Shown here: positions 1-10,891 of the stretch, piece after piece | Numbering within the stretch: the first letter of the stretch is position 1 | How the letters are laid out: each line of letters begins with the position of its first letter | Assembly: GCF_001625215.2 (NCBI RefSeq) | Contig: NC_030385.2 | Location: forward strand, 43,177,598 to 43,241,597 | Length of the DNA: 64,000 bases | From: Daucus carota subsp. sativus | Lineage: Eukaryota > Streptophyta > Magnoliopsida > Apiales > Apiaceae | Direction: 5' to 3' | Notes under the pieces: model-generated | What the model was told of the DNA's origin: nothing | What the model saw: only the letters and a program-made list of their open reading frames with translations | Database searches by the model: none | Program-made: the position numbers and the translations under genes

Positions 1-107
1 TTCCGACTTTTTTCAAAATAACACAAGCATTGGGATTGCGAGAACACTTTGAGTCATTAAACATCGTACATTGTGGGATTACCATAAATCAAATTCGAAT
101 AAATTAA

Positions 108-561
108 GAGATCATTTGGCTGGGAGTTATGAGGAATCAGCTATATGGGTATGAAATCAGTCAAACCCATACTTAGTGTGTTGGTTGGATTTATTTTTAT
201 CTTCATACCCATACCTAATCCCCATATTATGAGTTTTTGAAAGTAGTGGGGAGACAGGTATGAGATGATGGTATGAGTATCATTATTAATGTTCTTTTTT
301 TAATTTTCGAAAAAACATTAATAATATCAATAAAATATTTACATGTACAAATAAATGTCATTAATAATAATAAAAATATTATAATTTTTTATTTAATAAA
401 ATAAAATAATTTAATCAATAACATGATAATATCTTAAATTAACTAGATTCATTCTAATACCCAACCAAACACATGATATCATATATGACACCTTAACCTC
501 ACACCACACCGACCCGATTCTTAATTCCAACCAAATACCTCTACACCAACCAAACGACCTC
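108..561. mobile_element. MITE with imperfect terminal inverted repeats
   Basis: The left end reads GAGATCATTTGGCTGGG. The reverse complement of the right end reads GAGGTCGTTTGGTTGGT, giving about 17 bp of imperfect terminal inverted repeat around an AT-rich, non-coding body. The GAGGTCGTTTGGTTGG terminus is a recurring type among plant MITEs (recalled, not searched). No clean target duplication is visible, so the copy looks old and the superfamily (hAT or PIF/Harbinger) is open. Confidence 0.5.
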
Positions 562-895
562 TAGAAGGTTTTTTATGGTGTGCCCATGCACATATGCTAC
601 GCACTAAAATTCATGTATTTAATTCATTTTGATTGGTTATTATTAATGGTGGACAAAAATTTTACCAATCAAAACAAGTTAAATATAACAAATTTAGAGT
701 TTAAAATGTGCCATGGTGCACACTAACCAAACCCTAAATTAAAATTATAATTATGTATTTGTGATTGATTCAGACGAAAACAGAATCCTGACATATAAAT
801 AATCAAAATTGTGTACAATATACGGTGGTCCAAATTAATATCAAATCTTTCCTATCTAATAATTGTGATGCTACCAATTTCATAGGTGATGTATG
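562..895. other. AT-rich spacer, nothing recognised
   Basis: No open frame, RNA gene or repeat end could be supported here. It is AT-rich filler between two MITEs. Confidence 0.5.
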
Positions 896-1505
896 CAGTG
901 TTGTAAAAAGCGGGAATCGGACTTAGTCGGTGAAGGCACCGTCCAGCGATTAATCGGATAATCGGAGATTAATCGGAGTGATTAATCGGATCATTAATCG
1001 TAATCAATTTAATATTATTTTTAAAATTATATATATATTTATATAATTATATATAATATAAATTTATAGTCTTATAAAATCAAATAAATTGATGATTTTT
1101 TATAACACAAAACATGATACAAGTCGAGTCATCTCATATATAAACTTGAATTTGATTGAATTTGCGAAAGAAGATATTGCAAATTTATGTAATTAGAGTT
1201 TGGGAGCTAATGAAAGAATGAAAGGTAATAAAAACAACTTTAATTTATGTGTCATTTCCGTGCCTTTTGTTTTATTTAAAATTAAATTTAAAATTTTAAA
1301 AAAAAATTACTTTTTATTTAATTTTTTTTAAAATTCACCGATTTTTGACCGACTTTTTCCGATTAATCCCGACTTTTAACCGATTAATCCCGATTTTTAG
1401 AAAAAACGATTTTTTCACCGATTAACGCTTAATCGAGACGGTAGCCGACCGAACAGCGATTAATCGGCGATTAATCCCGATTAATCGCCGACTTTTAGAA
1501 CACTG
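896..1505. mobile_element. hAT-type MITE with perfect 8-bp target duplication
   Basis: The element starts CAGTGTTGTAAAAAGCGG. Its right end, reverse-complemented, starts CAGTGTTCTAAAAGTCGG. It is flanked on both sides by the identical octamer GATGTATG (888-895 and 1506-1513), the hallmark target-site duplication of hAT insertion. Just inside both ends are clusters of the motif GATTAATCGG/CCGATTAATC, as expected for subterminal transposase-binding repeats. The interior is AT-rich with no transposase frame, so it is non-autonomous. A shorter relative lies at 31459-31642. Confidence 0.9.
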
Positions 1506-1559
1506 GATGTATGTTGGATTGCTCGATATTTTATTGTATTACTTTTTAGATCAAAGAAT

Positions 1560-1727
1560 TTTAATATTCTATGTGTTAAGCGATCTGAAAACAAAACGGC
1601 TATTTGTGTAGCTCGTTCCTTGTTTCACAATCAGATTGTAGTTGACAGTTCGGGGGTTTGTCCCGGCTGGATGAGTTCCGATGAGTGATTTCTGTTAATA
1701 AAATCATTTGTTTGTCAAAAAAATAAT
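1560..1727 (+). mobile_element. Truncated LINE 3' end (probable)
   Basis: A short frame reads VARSLFHNQIVVDSSGVCP and ends GWMSSDE-stop. It is followed by an AATAAAA motif and a run of A. This looks like the C-terminal tail of the RNase H-like region of a plant L1-type LINE plus its 3' UTR and poly(A) tail, severely 5'-truncated. The identification rests on the pattern of C-terminus, short UTR and A-tail, not on a search. No target duplication was found. Confidence 0.45.
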
Positions 1728-1792
1728 TAAATAATTATATATATTATGATAGGGCATAAATTATAATAAATTATCCTCTAATAATCAATATA

Positions 1793-2720
1793 CTTATATA
1801 AAGGAGAAGCGAGGGGCGTGTAGGTGGCGCCTCTCACATCGCTCTGTTCTATTTTTCTAATTTTCTGAAATTTTTGGATAAAAATATCAAAAATTATAAC
1901 TACTTTTTTTAGTTTCGAATATATTAGAAGCAAGTTTCAGAATCTGATTTTATTTCAGATTATTTATGGAATATAGTAGCGTGAAAGTTTTAATCTGATT
2001 TTGTTTCTATATAAAGGAGAAGCGATAGAATTACCTTTTTTGTTTCAGATATATTAGAAGCAAGTTTCAGAATCTGATTTTGTTTCAGATTATTTATTGA
2101 ACATAGTAGTTTGAAAGTTTTAATCTGATTTCGTTTCTATATAAAGGAGAAGCGAGGGGCGTGTAGCGGTGTATGTGGCGCCTCTCACATCGCTTTGTTC
2201 TATTTTTCTAATTTTCTGAAATTTTCGGATGAAAAATATCAAAAATTATAACTACCTTTTTTAGTTTCGGATATATTAGAAGCAAGTTTCAGAATCTAAT
2301 TTTATTTCAGATTATTTATGGAATATAGCAGCGTGAAAATTTTAATCTGATTTTGTTTCCATATAAAGGAGAAGCGATAGAATACCTTTTTTGTTTCAGA
2401 TATATTAGAAAGCAAGTTTCAGAATCTGATTTTGTTTCAAATTATTTATTGAATATAGTAATTTGAAAGTTTTAATCTGATTTCGTTTCTATATAAAGGA
2501 GAAGCGAGGGGCATGTAGCGGTGTAGGTGGCGCCTCTTACATCGCTCCGTTCTATTTTTCTAATTTTATGGAATTTTCGGATGAAAAATATCAAAAATTA
2601 GAACTATCTTTTTTAGTTTCAGATATGTTAGAAGCAAGTTTCAGAATCTGATTTTGTTTCAGATTATTTATGGAATATAGCAGTTTGAAAGTTTTAATCT
2701 GATTTTGTTTCACATTATTT
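1793..2720 (+). repeat. Tandem array of Helitron 5'-end units, A-B-A-B-A
   Basis: Long unit A starts at 1793, 2136 and 2488; short unit B starts at 2006 and 2358. Each unit begins with the AAAGGAGAAGCG motif and ends with a shared segment that includes GTTTTAATCTGATTT. The A units carry a GC-rich block, GGTGGCGCCTCTCACATCGC or close variants, absent from B. The alternation implies duplication of an A+B pair by unequal exchange or rolling-circle slippage. Confidence 0.8.
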
Positions 2721-2898
2721 AATTATGGGAAAGAGTAGCACACAAGTCTCTCGACACCTATAAATACTCCTATACGTTGTAGGGTTTTGGATCATCTAAA
2801 CACAACCTACTCTCTCTATATACCACAACCCTACCTCTCTCCGGTGAGAGTTCTCTTGCTCGATTTCTAACTCGGTGGTGCCGTTCTTCTGCAACGAT

Positions 2899-3335
2899 AA
2901 GTGAATGCTGTTTATACGATGTTAAAAAATTAAAGATTGTTGCAAACAAGGTAGTTATAGACCGCTATGTGGGAGTCTACAAATCCAAACACGGGAGAAA
3001 AATATAGCCTTGACATGATATTGATGGATGATATCAAAAAATTAACTATTAGTGATGTATGTTTGTTGGTTATTCTTTTATAATATTTGTTTTGTTCATC
3101 GAACATGTTTGTTGTTGTTAATTTTTATATGATTTACTTTGTATACATGAAAATATTATTCAGACATTATCTGTTTGCTCCGTTCAAACAACTTTTAAGT
3201 GAAGGCTGTTTATACAGTATTAAAAAAAGGTTGTTACACGCAAGGGTAGTTATAGACCGCTATTTCACGAATTTAAGTCAGATGTTTTTGTGCACAATCA
3301 ATCCAAAAAAATTGGAGGAAGATGACAATGTAAGA
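2899..3335 (+). pseudogene. Replication-protein-A-like (OB-fold) fragments inside the Helitron
   Basis: Two diverged copies of the same coding piece occur. The first (about 2899-3050) reads SECCLYDVKKLKIVANKVV, then IDRYVG, with SLDMILMDDIK in a shifted frame. The second (about 3191-3335) reads LSEGCLYSIKKRLLHARVV, then IDRYF and PKKLEEDD. Sequences of this style occur in plant RPA1-like proteins and in the RPA-type genes of plant Helitrons. Stops and frame changes make both non-functional. The duplication within the element is itself notable. The assignment comes from remembered family patterns. Confidence 0.55.
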
Positions 3336-3549
3336 ACATGATTACTTTAAAAAAAAAACTCAAATAAAAATAAGATTCGTGCTTTAAGATTTTTATAATA
3401 TAAAATTTATTTTATTATACAAATATTAATTTTTAATCATTAATATACTTTTTATAGACATCCACAAAAATATTGTACTCTACAAATATTAATATTGAAT
3501 CATTAATATAATTTTTATAGACCGCCGCAACGCGCGGCTTCTCAACTAG

Positions 3550-4247
3550 TTATATTAACTAGCTATTCCCGAAATTGGTAAGATTTTTACTGACCCCAGT
3601 AGGTTTTCACCAAAACCATTTTCAGAGAATAAAACTCAAAAAGCCCAAATTGAGTAAAATAATCGAAGCTCAAAGGGAAAAAAAGTTTAGAAAATACCAT
3701 AGCAATTAGCAAGGACAAAATGAAAAGACGAATGCCTTTAACCGAAATAATAGAAAGGAAAAAGCGTGGGCAGAGGGTATGTCAGGGCCGGCAATATCAG
3801 ACAGGGTCGGCAATATCAGACACGACCCGAACCCGACTCGAACTCGTAACCCGATTTATTGAGACAAAATTCTAAAATGATCCAAAATTTACCCGTTTGA
3901 CATGAAATGGATCTGAAATGATCCGAAATTAGAATTTCATTTCTAATAATTTCAATTTTCAGTTTTATTTAATTTCAAATAATTTTATCGGCGGACACGA
4001 ACACGACCGTATGTATGGGTGATAATCCCAATGAACACTACTAGACTGTACTACACATCCCTCGACATATAAAAACAACATCGATAGCGATTGTTCTAGA
4101 CTTCTATAGTACTACTGTTCAGACACCAACTCTCAACTCACTCCATCTCAGTTCACCCCGATTCCTTAAACACAACACCCGTCTCTCTCTCCATCTCCCC
4201 TCTCCTGTCCTAATCCAGACAACCAAATTCAAACATCAGACACAAAG
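3550..4247 (+). promoter_or_regulatory. Promoter and 5' leader of the AFB gene
   Basis: There is a TATA-like CATATAAAAA at 4066-4075, about 180 bp before the start codon. After it the sequence becomes CT-rich (CTCTCTCTCCATCTCCCCTC), typical of a plant 5' leader. A 20-bp phrase around CGGCAATATCAGACA is repeated near 3790-3825. No upstream ORF of note was seen. The region between the Helitron end and about 3780 is AT-rich with nothing recognised. Confidence 0.5.
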
Positions 4248-6886
4248 ATGTCAGATCTCACGCCCACCACTCTCCGCAACAACGTTCCTCTAAGCCCAGA
4301 CGAAGTCCTCGAGATCGCGCTCGAGAGCGTGCTCGAGTTCCTCCCCTGCCAGCGCGACCGCAACGCCTTCTCTCTGGTCAACAAATCGTGGAACCGCATC
4401 GAAGCCGAGACGCGATTCGAGGTCGTCATCGGGAACTGTTATTCCATCTCGCCGCAGCGAGTGGTGAACCGGTTCAAAGCAATTAAATCGGTGGTTCTCA
4501 AGGGGAAGCCTCGGTTCGCTGATTTCAGCCTCTTGCCGCCGGACTGGGGGGCGCGTTTTAGCCCCTGGGTTGTGGTGTTGAGCGGCGCTTATCGAGGGCT
4601 GGAGAAGCTGTGTTTGAAGAGGATGTATGTGAGTAATGATGATCTGGTGGTTGTGGCGAATACGTTCGTGGGGTTTAAGGAGATTAGGCTTGTTTGCTGC
4701 GAGGGGTTCGGGACTAGTGGCCTTGCTGTTCTTGCTGGCAAGTGTAGGTGAGTGTGTCAAATTCTCTCGAGTTTTGTGATTATCGCGTAATTGAGATGGT
4801 TGAATGCTGATTGGATGTTTAATTGTGATTGCTGAGTATAATGTTGATGTTTAATTCTTTGGATGTTGAATGCTGATTGGATGTTTTAATTGTGATTCTC
4901 GGTATAATGTGTTTGATTTTGTTTATGTATGCTTGATTTGTGTATGTTTGTTAGTTTGCTTGGTTCTTGATTGTTTATTTGTTTGTGATGTGGGATGATT
5001 GTTTTGTTAGCGACGGTGGGTTGATATAGGATGTTTTGTGCTTTTCGCTTATAAAAATGTGTGTATTTCGTATCTTGAAATATTGTTATGTTGTATATAT
5101 TGTGATTGCTAAGTGTTTGTTTTATTTATTTATTATTGGGCTTGGACTGTGTGCATAACAGTGTTTTGTAATCTATGTATATTTTCGGGGACTCTTGATA
5201 GTAAGGTAATATTATTGAATGTCTTAAGTTGGTTGATGATATTTGAGTTATTGTTTCTGGGTAAGTGAAATGATTTATATGAGGGTGTGATGTGCAAAAT
5301 GATTGATATGGGCTAAGTGGAATCTTGTTTGTTGCTTTGAGCTTAAGTTTTTATTATGTTATGATTGATGGACTCCTTTTTTAAATTTTAGGCAACTTTG
5401 AGTTCTGATGATGTTAGAAATATTTATTAACAAGGCTGCTCTAATTTAGGCAAGTATGAGTTCTTCATATTGTTACATACATGTTTTTCTTTGTTTTAGG
5501 CAACTTCGAGTTCTTGAATTGATCGAGGATGAAGTAGCAGATGATGAGGAGGATTGGATTTCTTTCTTTCCAGGAGGTGCTACTTGTCTTGAATCTTTGA
5601 TGTTTGATTGTGTTGAGTGCCCATTAAATTTTAATGCATTGGAGAAACTAGTGGCTAGGTCACCATCTTTGAAGAAGCTGAGAGTGAACAGATACGTTTC
5701 ACTTGGGCAGCTTCGCCATTTAATGATTATTGCCCCGCAGTTGACTCATTTGGGGACGGGATCATATGGTCCTTTGGAGGATTTGGAGGATCCTCTTCCT
5801 GCCAACGAACTACGAGATCATGTCTCTTCTGCATTCGCGGCTTCAAAATCATTAGTTTGTCTTTCTGGGTTTAGAGAAATTGTACCATATTTTCTGCCTG
5901 CTGTATATCCAGTCTGTGCAAACCTAACTTCTCTCAACTTAAGCTATGCAAACATACTTGTTGAGGAATTCAAACAAGTTATAAGTCATTGCCATAAACT
6001 CCAGATTTTATGGGTAAGTTTACCCAAACATTCACGCTCAGTACTTCAATCTTTATTTTTGCTTGGATTTGCTCATTTAATTTTAAAACTGAAGCAAACT
6101 TCTTTCTTGCCTTTGCAGGTACTGGATTTAATAAGTGATGGAGGATTAGTGGCAGTGGCTGCCACTTGTAAGGATCTTCAGGAGCTGAGGGTTTTCCCTA
6201 TGGATACTATAGAAGATAATGCTGGCCCGGTTTCTGATGTGGGTCTTCATGCAATTGCCGAGGGATGCAAGAAATTGCAATCAATTTTGTTTTTCTGTCA
6301 GCAGATGACAAATGCTGCTGTGATATCGATGTCAATTAACTGTCCAGATCTCATCGTTTTTCGACTTTGTATTATAGGGCGATACCGACCGGACCATAGT
6401 ACTGGAGAACCAATGGATGAGGGTTTTGGAGCAATCGTGAAGAATTGCAAGAAGCTAACAAGATTAGCTGTTTCTGGTTTACTTACTGATAGGGCTTTTA
6501 GCTACATTGGACAGTATGGGAAGTTGTTGCGGACCTTGTCGGTTGCTTTTGCTGGTGATAGTGACATGGGACTGACATATGTCCTTGAGGGTTGCCCTAA
6601 ACTGGAGAAGCTTGAGATCAGGGATTCCCCTTTTGGAGATATAGCTTTGCGCTCTGGTATGCATCAGTATCATAATATGAGATTCCTTTGGATGTCGACT
6701 TGTAAGGTAACTCGCCAAGGTTGTAGGGAAATTGCCCGTCAAATCCCGGGTGTTATTGTGGAAATATTTAATTGGAATCAGGTTGGGGAAGAGGGTGAGA
6801 ATTCTGATCTCGTCGACACATTGTACATGTACCGATCTCTTGAAGGTCCGAGGGCTGATGCACCAAGATTTGTGAATATCCTCTGA
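4248..6886 (+). CDS. AFB5: AFB4/AFB5-type auxin-receptor F-box protein
   Basis: Nuclear SCF substrate receptor that binds auxin (the AFB4/5 clade also binds picloram) together with Aux/IAA proteins. Three exons: 4248-4747, 5500-6013, 6119-6886, giving 593 aa. An F-box region lies at about residues 15-57 ([20 protein letters not shown]), followed by leucine-rich repeats to the end. The InsP6/pocket landmarks [10 protein letters not shown] and [13 protein letters not shown] are present. The AFB4/5 clade rather than TIR1/AFB2 is indicated by [23 protein letters not shown] and the C-terminus [21 protein letters not shown]-like. The N-terminal extension is shorter than in Arabidopsis AFB5. Intron 1 (4748-5499) starts GTGAGT and contains two extra acceptor-like copies. 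Intron 2 (105 bp) is open in frame. It looks intact. The symbol is assigned by clade, so AFB4 and AFB5 cannot be separated. Confidence 0.93.
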
Positions 6887-9386
6887 TCTTGTAGGATTTG
6901 AAATGTTCCAGCGTTACTGAGTTCTGATAGTGGCTTCTAGCAGTGAGTGGCTTTTCTCTGCAAGGAAATGTAATTGCTGGATATTTGTACTTTTTTGCAT
7001 ATCGATCATTAATCTTTTCTTAATCAGTGCACTACATGGGCCATTAAATGGGGGAAGCCCAAAAGACTGATGGGATGACATGGATATTGGTGTATTGGTA
7101 AGGTTAGTTATTTCAGCTAGGTTTTTTTAATTATTAACTTATTGGCTTTGGAAATTACTGAGGGGAAGTCTTTTTCTGTTATTCAACTGCTTGACTGCTC
7201 TAGGCCGAGTGTGGTACACATGTGTTGTTTTACATGTATGCCATTCACCGATAGAATGTTGGTGGTGGAGATGATGAAACCATGTGTTTTGGTCTATATA
7301 CTCTATTTTCTGAATGCTTTGAAATGTTGAAAGACTGATGAAGTCTGCTTTTGTTCAGATTTAGTTTTCATGTTCTACATCGTAGCTGGAAAAGTAATGT
7401 GATGCCCTATTGCCCTGCTTGTTGATTATAAAATATTAGTTACAGATTTTAGTGGAAGCAAGTGATAACATTAATAATGCATTTTTTCTGTCTATATAGA
7501 CCTTCCTTCTTTAGTTTTCTTTTTTCAAGTAAATCTTTTCTAGCTGTAGCAAGCACTTTCCCTAATTTCTGATTTCTAAAAATGCATGTAGACCATATAA
7601 GCTAATGCGTATGCGCCTCCCTTGCCTTTTACATGTTGAAATAATTAGCTTGATACCGAGGGCCATTAATAATGTATGCAAAGCATTACCCCAACAGACA
7701 TTGTAAGATCCTCTCCATCCACACTCTGTGGGTTCCATGTGTTAGGTATTTCATGAGAATTTTCAGCACTTAACAGGCAGTGCATGATACCCTATGGATC
7801 TGAGATGGAGGGAGGGAGGAGCCTGCATGAAAAGAATGGTGCATATTGTTTTGATAATTTGAATGGATTTCTCTTCTAAGCCAGCATGATGTGTATGTAT
7901 GTAATGCTTGATATATTATATATATGCATGTGTGTTGCATCAGGTAGTATCCATATTTATGGACTATATCGATCAAGAGGTCCATTGATGTCATACTTCG
8001 TTTTTTGCCTCTGAAAGAGGGCAGCAGGAACTTTGTCAGTCATTTCTGGTATAGAAAGAGTGCGGGGGAGGGGGTAATAAATGTCACTTATATTTCTCTT
8101 TTCTGAAAGGGTGGTTGTTATGCTAAGCAAACTTGTTAGTCCTGTATCATCTATCCAGTTATTATGATTGGCCGAAACCCTAACCATTTCTTCATTTCGC
8201 CCACGAAATATTTGGCTTTGATGACCTTTTGAAGGCTATTATTTATCTTCTTAACAGTACTAATCGTAGCACTTGAATATGCATTTCGTTATTTTAGACG
8301 TAGTTGAATGAATATATGAACTAGGTGTTTTTGTTCCTCCTCAATCAGTAGCAGCCATTCTACAGTCTCATCACTTCCAAGTTGGGCTCATCCTCAAGCT
8401 TCAGCACTCATTGTACCCTATCATCAACCTGGCAAACCCGCTCTTTCAGCATCGCCTTTGATCCTGATCCTCGGTAAGTAAAAACCATTCTACCATCTCA
8501 TCATATATCAGAATACTGTCTTTTGTCTTCAATTAGTAGCAGCCATTCTGAAAGTCAATGCTGCACTTCATCCTCAATTTTTAGAAGCCATTCTCAAACT
8601 TATCATAGCATCATATTGTAGCCATTACCGGCATCTCATTACTGCGGCCACCCTTAAACTCTTTCACCACCATGTTTCAGCCGAGTCACTCAGGAGTTGT
8701 GTACTCGACATGAGAAAATGTTCAAAATTGTATGTTTACTTTTAGGGTGTTTTAGCTTATCTATACCGCTTACAAAATCACACTGTTCTTAGTATAGGAG
8801 AATCTGATATACGTAAAAATTGGTAATATAGAGGGGTGGAATAAATGGACCAGCATTGGCTGATTGGGATGGAATGAATGGATCAGTCTAGGTTAAATCT
8901 TCGGCTTATCTTCAAAAGTGTGATTTTTGGGCTGATTAGGATGGAATGAATGGACCAGTCTAGGTTAGATTTTCCGCTATCTTCAAAAACGTGTAGTCAA
9001 TAACATGTTAAAAATAATCGCGGTATTTTTGGAATTCTGATCTTCAAAAACGTGATAAAAGTCAAAAAAAATGTTATACTAGTCGCTAAACGATAATATT
9101 ATAAAATTAATCAAATTTCAAGTCATGATACTGGGAAATAATCCTGGTATATATGTGGGTTACAAATGAACGGAACCTTATCTCCCACAAGCTTTTACGA
9201 CGGTGATCCTTTCCTCCTTCAGTAGTACAAGTGTTCTATGCATCTCTAGGGACATTGTTTTCTTTTAACGGGGTAAAGGACTTTTTGGAGCTCCTACGAT
9301 TACGTTTGCCTCTATTCCGAATCGTGTTTTATCTGACTGAAACTTGAACTCTTGATCTCTCTGACTCCCAAGAAAACTACAGTTTC
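6887..9386. other. Spacer between AFB and the FSH array
   Basis: The first few hundred bases are the AFB 3' UTR and downstream region. The rest has no convincing gene. It contains a tandem pair of about 65-70 bp units at 8863-8997 and short phrases such as GCAGCCATTCT repeated near 8350 and 8535. Short open frames here have no recognisable family and no codon bias that stands out. Confidence 0.5.
8863..8997. repeat. Tandem duplication, about 68 bp x 2
   Basis: Two adjacent units share GCTGATT(G/A)GGATGGAATGAATGGA followed by CAGTCTAGGTTA and CTTCAAAA. They differ at several positions, so the duplication is not recent. No function is evident. Confidence 0.7.
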
Positions 9387-10891
9387 CTAAAGTGCACTAC
9401 GTAAATACTTTCCTTGATCTTCTTGGTTGGAAAGTTCCTTTTGTATTTTTTTAAGGAAGCCCAGCATCAACTCCAGACCCTTTCCATCTGAAACAAAATC
9501 AAACAATTTAGTTGCAGATAATAATACTCGCCGTGCCAAATAAACACTACAGTTTTACATACAGCAACTATCTGGAAAATTACCAAGTCTTGGTATTGTA
9601 TGCCCCTGGGGATGACGGATCACTACAGGATCTACAAATGATTCTAGGAGCACTTTACCCTGTGGTTTCACGACGTCCATCTCGCCTATTAAAACAAATA
9701 AAAAATAAAAAAAAATTGTCAAAGCGTATGATCTTACAAAATTTCAGTTTCCTAACTGTTTTCTTATCATTAAACCGAGAAAAATAAATTATTCTGTATT
9801 ATGTCTCACGCGGAAGTAGGGTTTGAGGAGGGTAAGGTGCACCGCTCCACATTCATTGCTAAATATAGGATTTTCTCTTCCTAAAGGTAAATGTTACATG
9901 ATAGATGATACTACTACTGAAACTACCTAATAGAGAACCAAAGATAAGACTTATAAATTTGTATGTGTGTTTTTGCATCATGTAGCAGCTAGCATAGAAT
10001 ATACAAACAACCATGTAATCCAACACGGGTCCGGTCCCTGACAAGCGATCGATCTAACCATCTTATCCCATATACCAAAACCGGATATTTACCTAAAAAG
10101 TGCAGAGAAGGGCAACTAATTGCATCTGAGAATGCCTTCACAGACAAAGCTTTATTCTCTAACTTGCCGCCACTAATTATTATCAGAAATTTGATTTTTG
10201 GTACTTTCTTGAGAGCCAAACCCTACACAAAATTTTAAACAGCACAACAGATTTCCATCGTAAAATGTCTGATAATACTGCAAATAACGAAAAGACAGAA
10301 AGGAGTATAAGAGAATCTATTGCAGACCTTAGGTTGTAACCCAGGCAGTGCAGCTGATAAAAAGGATCCCTAAATTAATCAAGAATCGAAAATAAAGTTT
10401 GCAATCATCAACAAATCTCTAAATGAACTAGAATTCTGAAACAGAGAACGTACCTGTGAAAAACCTAGCAGACCGTCGATAGGTCCATGCTTAATCATGC
10501 ATTCTTGTATATACTCAAGACACTCATCAAAATTAGTAAATTCCTGTAAATTTAAACATAGATGAATGCAATGAACTCGTATTAAAATAAAAACAGTCTT
10601 TTATATACACATTTTAAACTTGTAACCCTAAAGCTTGCAGAAGTAGTAGATGATTAGTTTGACCTTGTCAGGTTGGTACCACTCATAATAAGGAGGATCA
10701 AAGATTCCTTTAACGCCAGATTTTCCTGTACAAGGAAAAGGCGCGTCTGGGAATACTAACTCAAGTTTATCAAGAACAGATGCAGGCCATTTATGGAGCT
10801 GAGTTTTGAGTATATGACCACTGGTTCTGAAGCCATGAAGGCACAAGAATCTTGGTTTTCTTTGCTTTATAATCTCAACCTCACCACCCAT
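9387..10891 (-). CDS. FSH1-family serine hydrolase, copy A
   Basis: Small alpha/beta hydrolase of the FSH1/OVCA2-like family; the natural substrate in plants is not established. Exons on the minus strand: 10664-10891, 10454-10543, 10328-10369, 10093-10222, 9584-9685, 9387-9487; 230 aa. The N-terminus has the FLCLHGFRTSGHILKTQL oxyanion/N-terminal motif. The nucleophile is in GFSQG (Ser105), with the Asp in GEMD (168) and the His in GHTIPRL (193), so the triad is complete. Exon 2 is 90 bp instead of 99, a clean loss of three codons before TNFDE. Exon 5 is the most diverged of the array (GEMDVVKPQGKV). Exon 1 ends at an AAG|GTCAAA donor. No break was found, but this terminal copy may be under weaker constraint. 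Confidence 0.83.

Larger units (their letters stand above)
1793..3549 (+). mobile_element. Non-autonomous Helitron with tandem 5'-terminal repeats and RPA-like cargo
   Basis: The 3' end has the Helitron signature: a GCCGC/GCGGC hairpin (3524-3538, loop AACGC), then a short spacer, then CTAG (3546-3549) followed by a host T. The 5' side carries five copies of TCTATATAAAGGAGAAGCG or close variants, near 1793, 2006, 2136, 2358 and 2488. They alternate between a long unit (about 215-230 bp) and a short unit (130 bp), so the composite period is about 350 bp. Helitrons start with TC, so these look like duplicated 5' termini. The interior holds two decayed OB-fold/replication-protein-A-like fragments. 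No Rep/helicase frame is present, so it is non-autonomous. The exact 5' boundary is uncertain. Confidence 0.75.

Noticed and set aside
3087-3341. Open frame of 84 codons
   Set aside because: It is a decayed RPA-like fragment within the Helitron, not an independent gene.
3785-4020. Possible hAT MITE starting CAGGGCCGGCAATATC
   Set aside because: No matching inverted right end or 8-bp duplication could be found. Only a short direct repeat of the start is visible.
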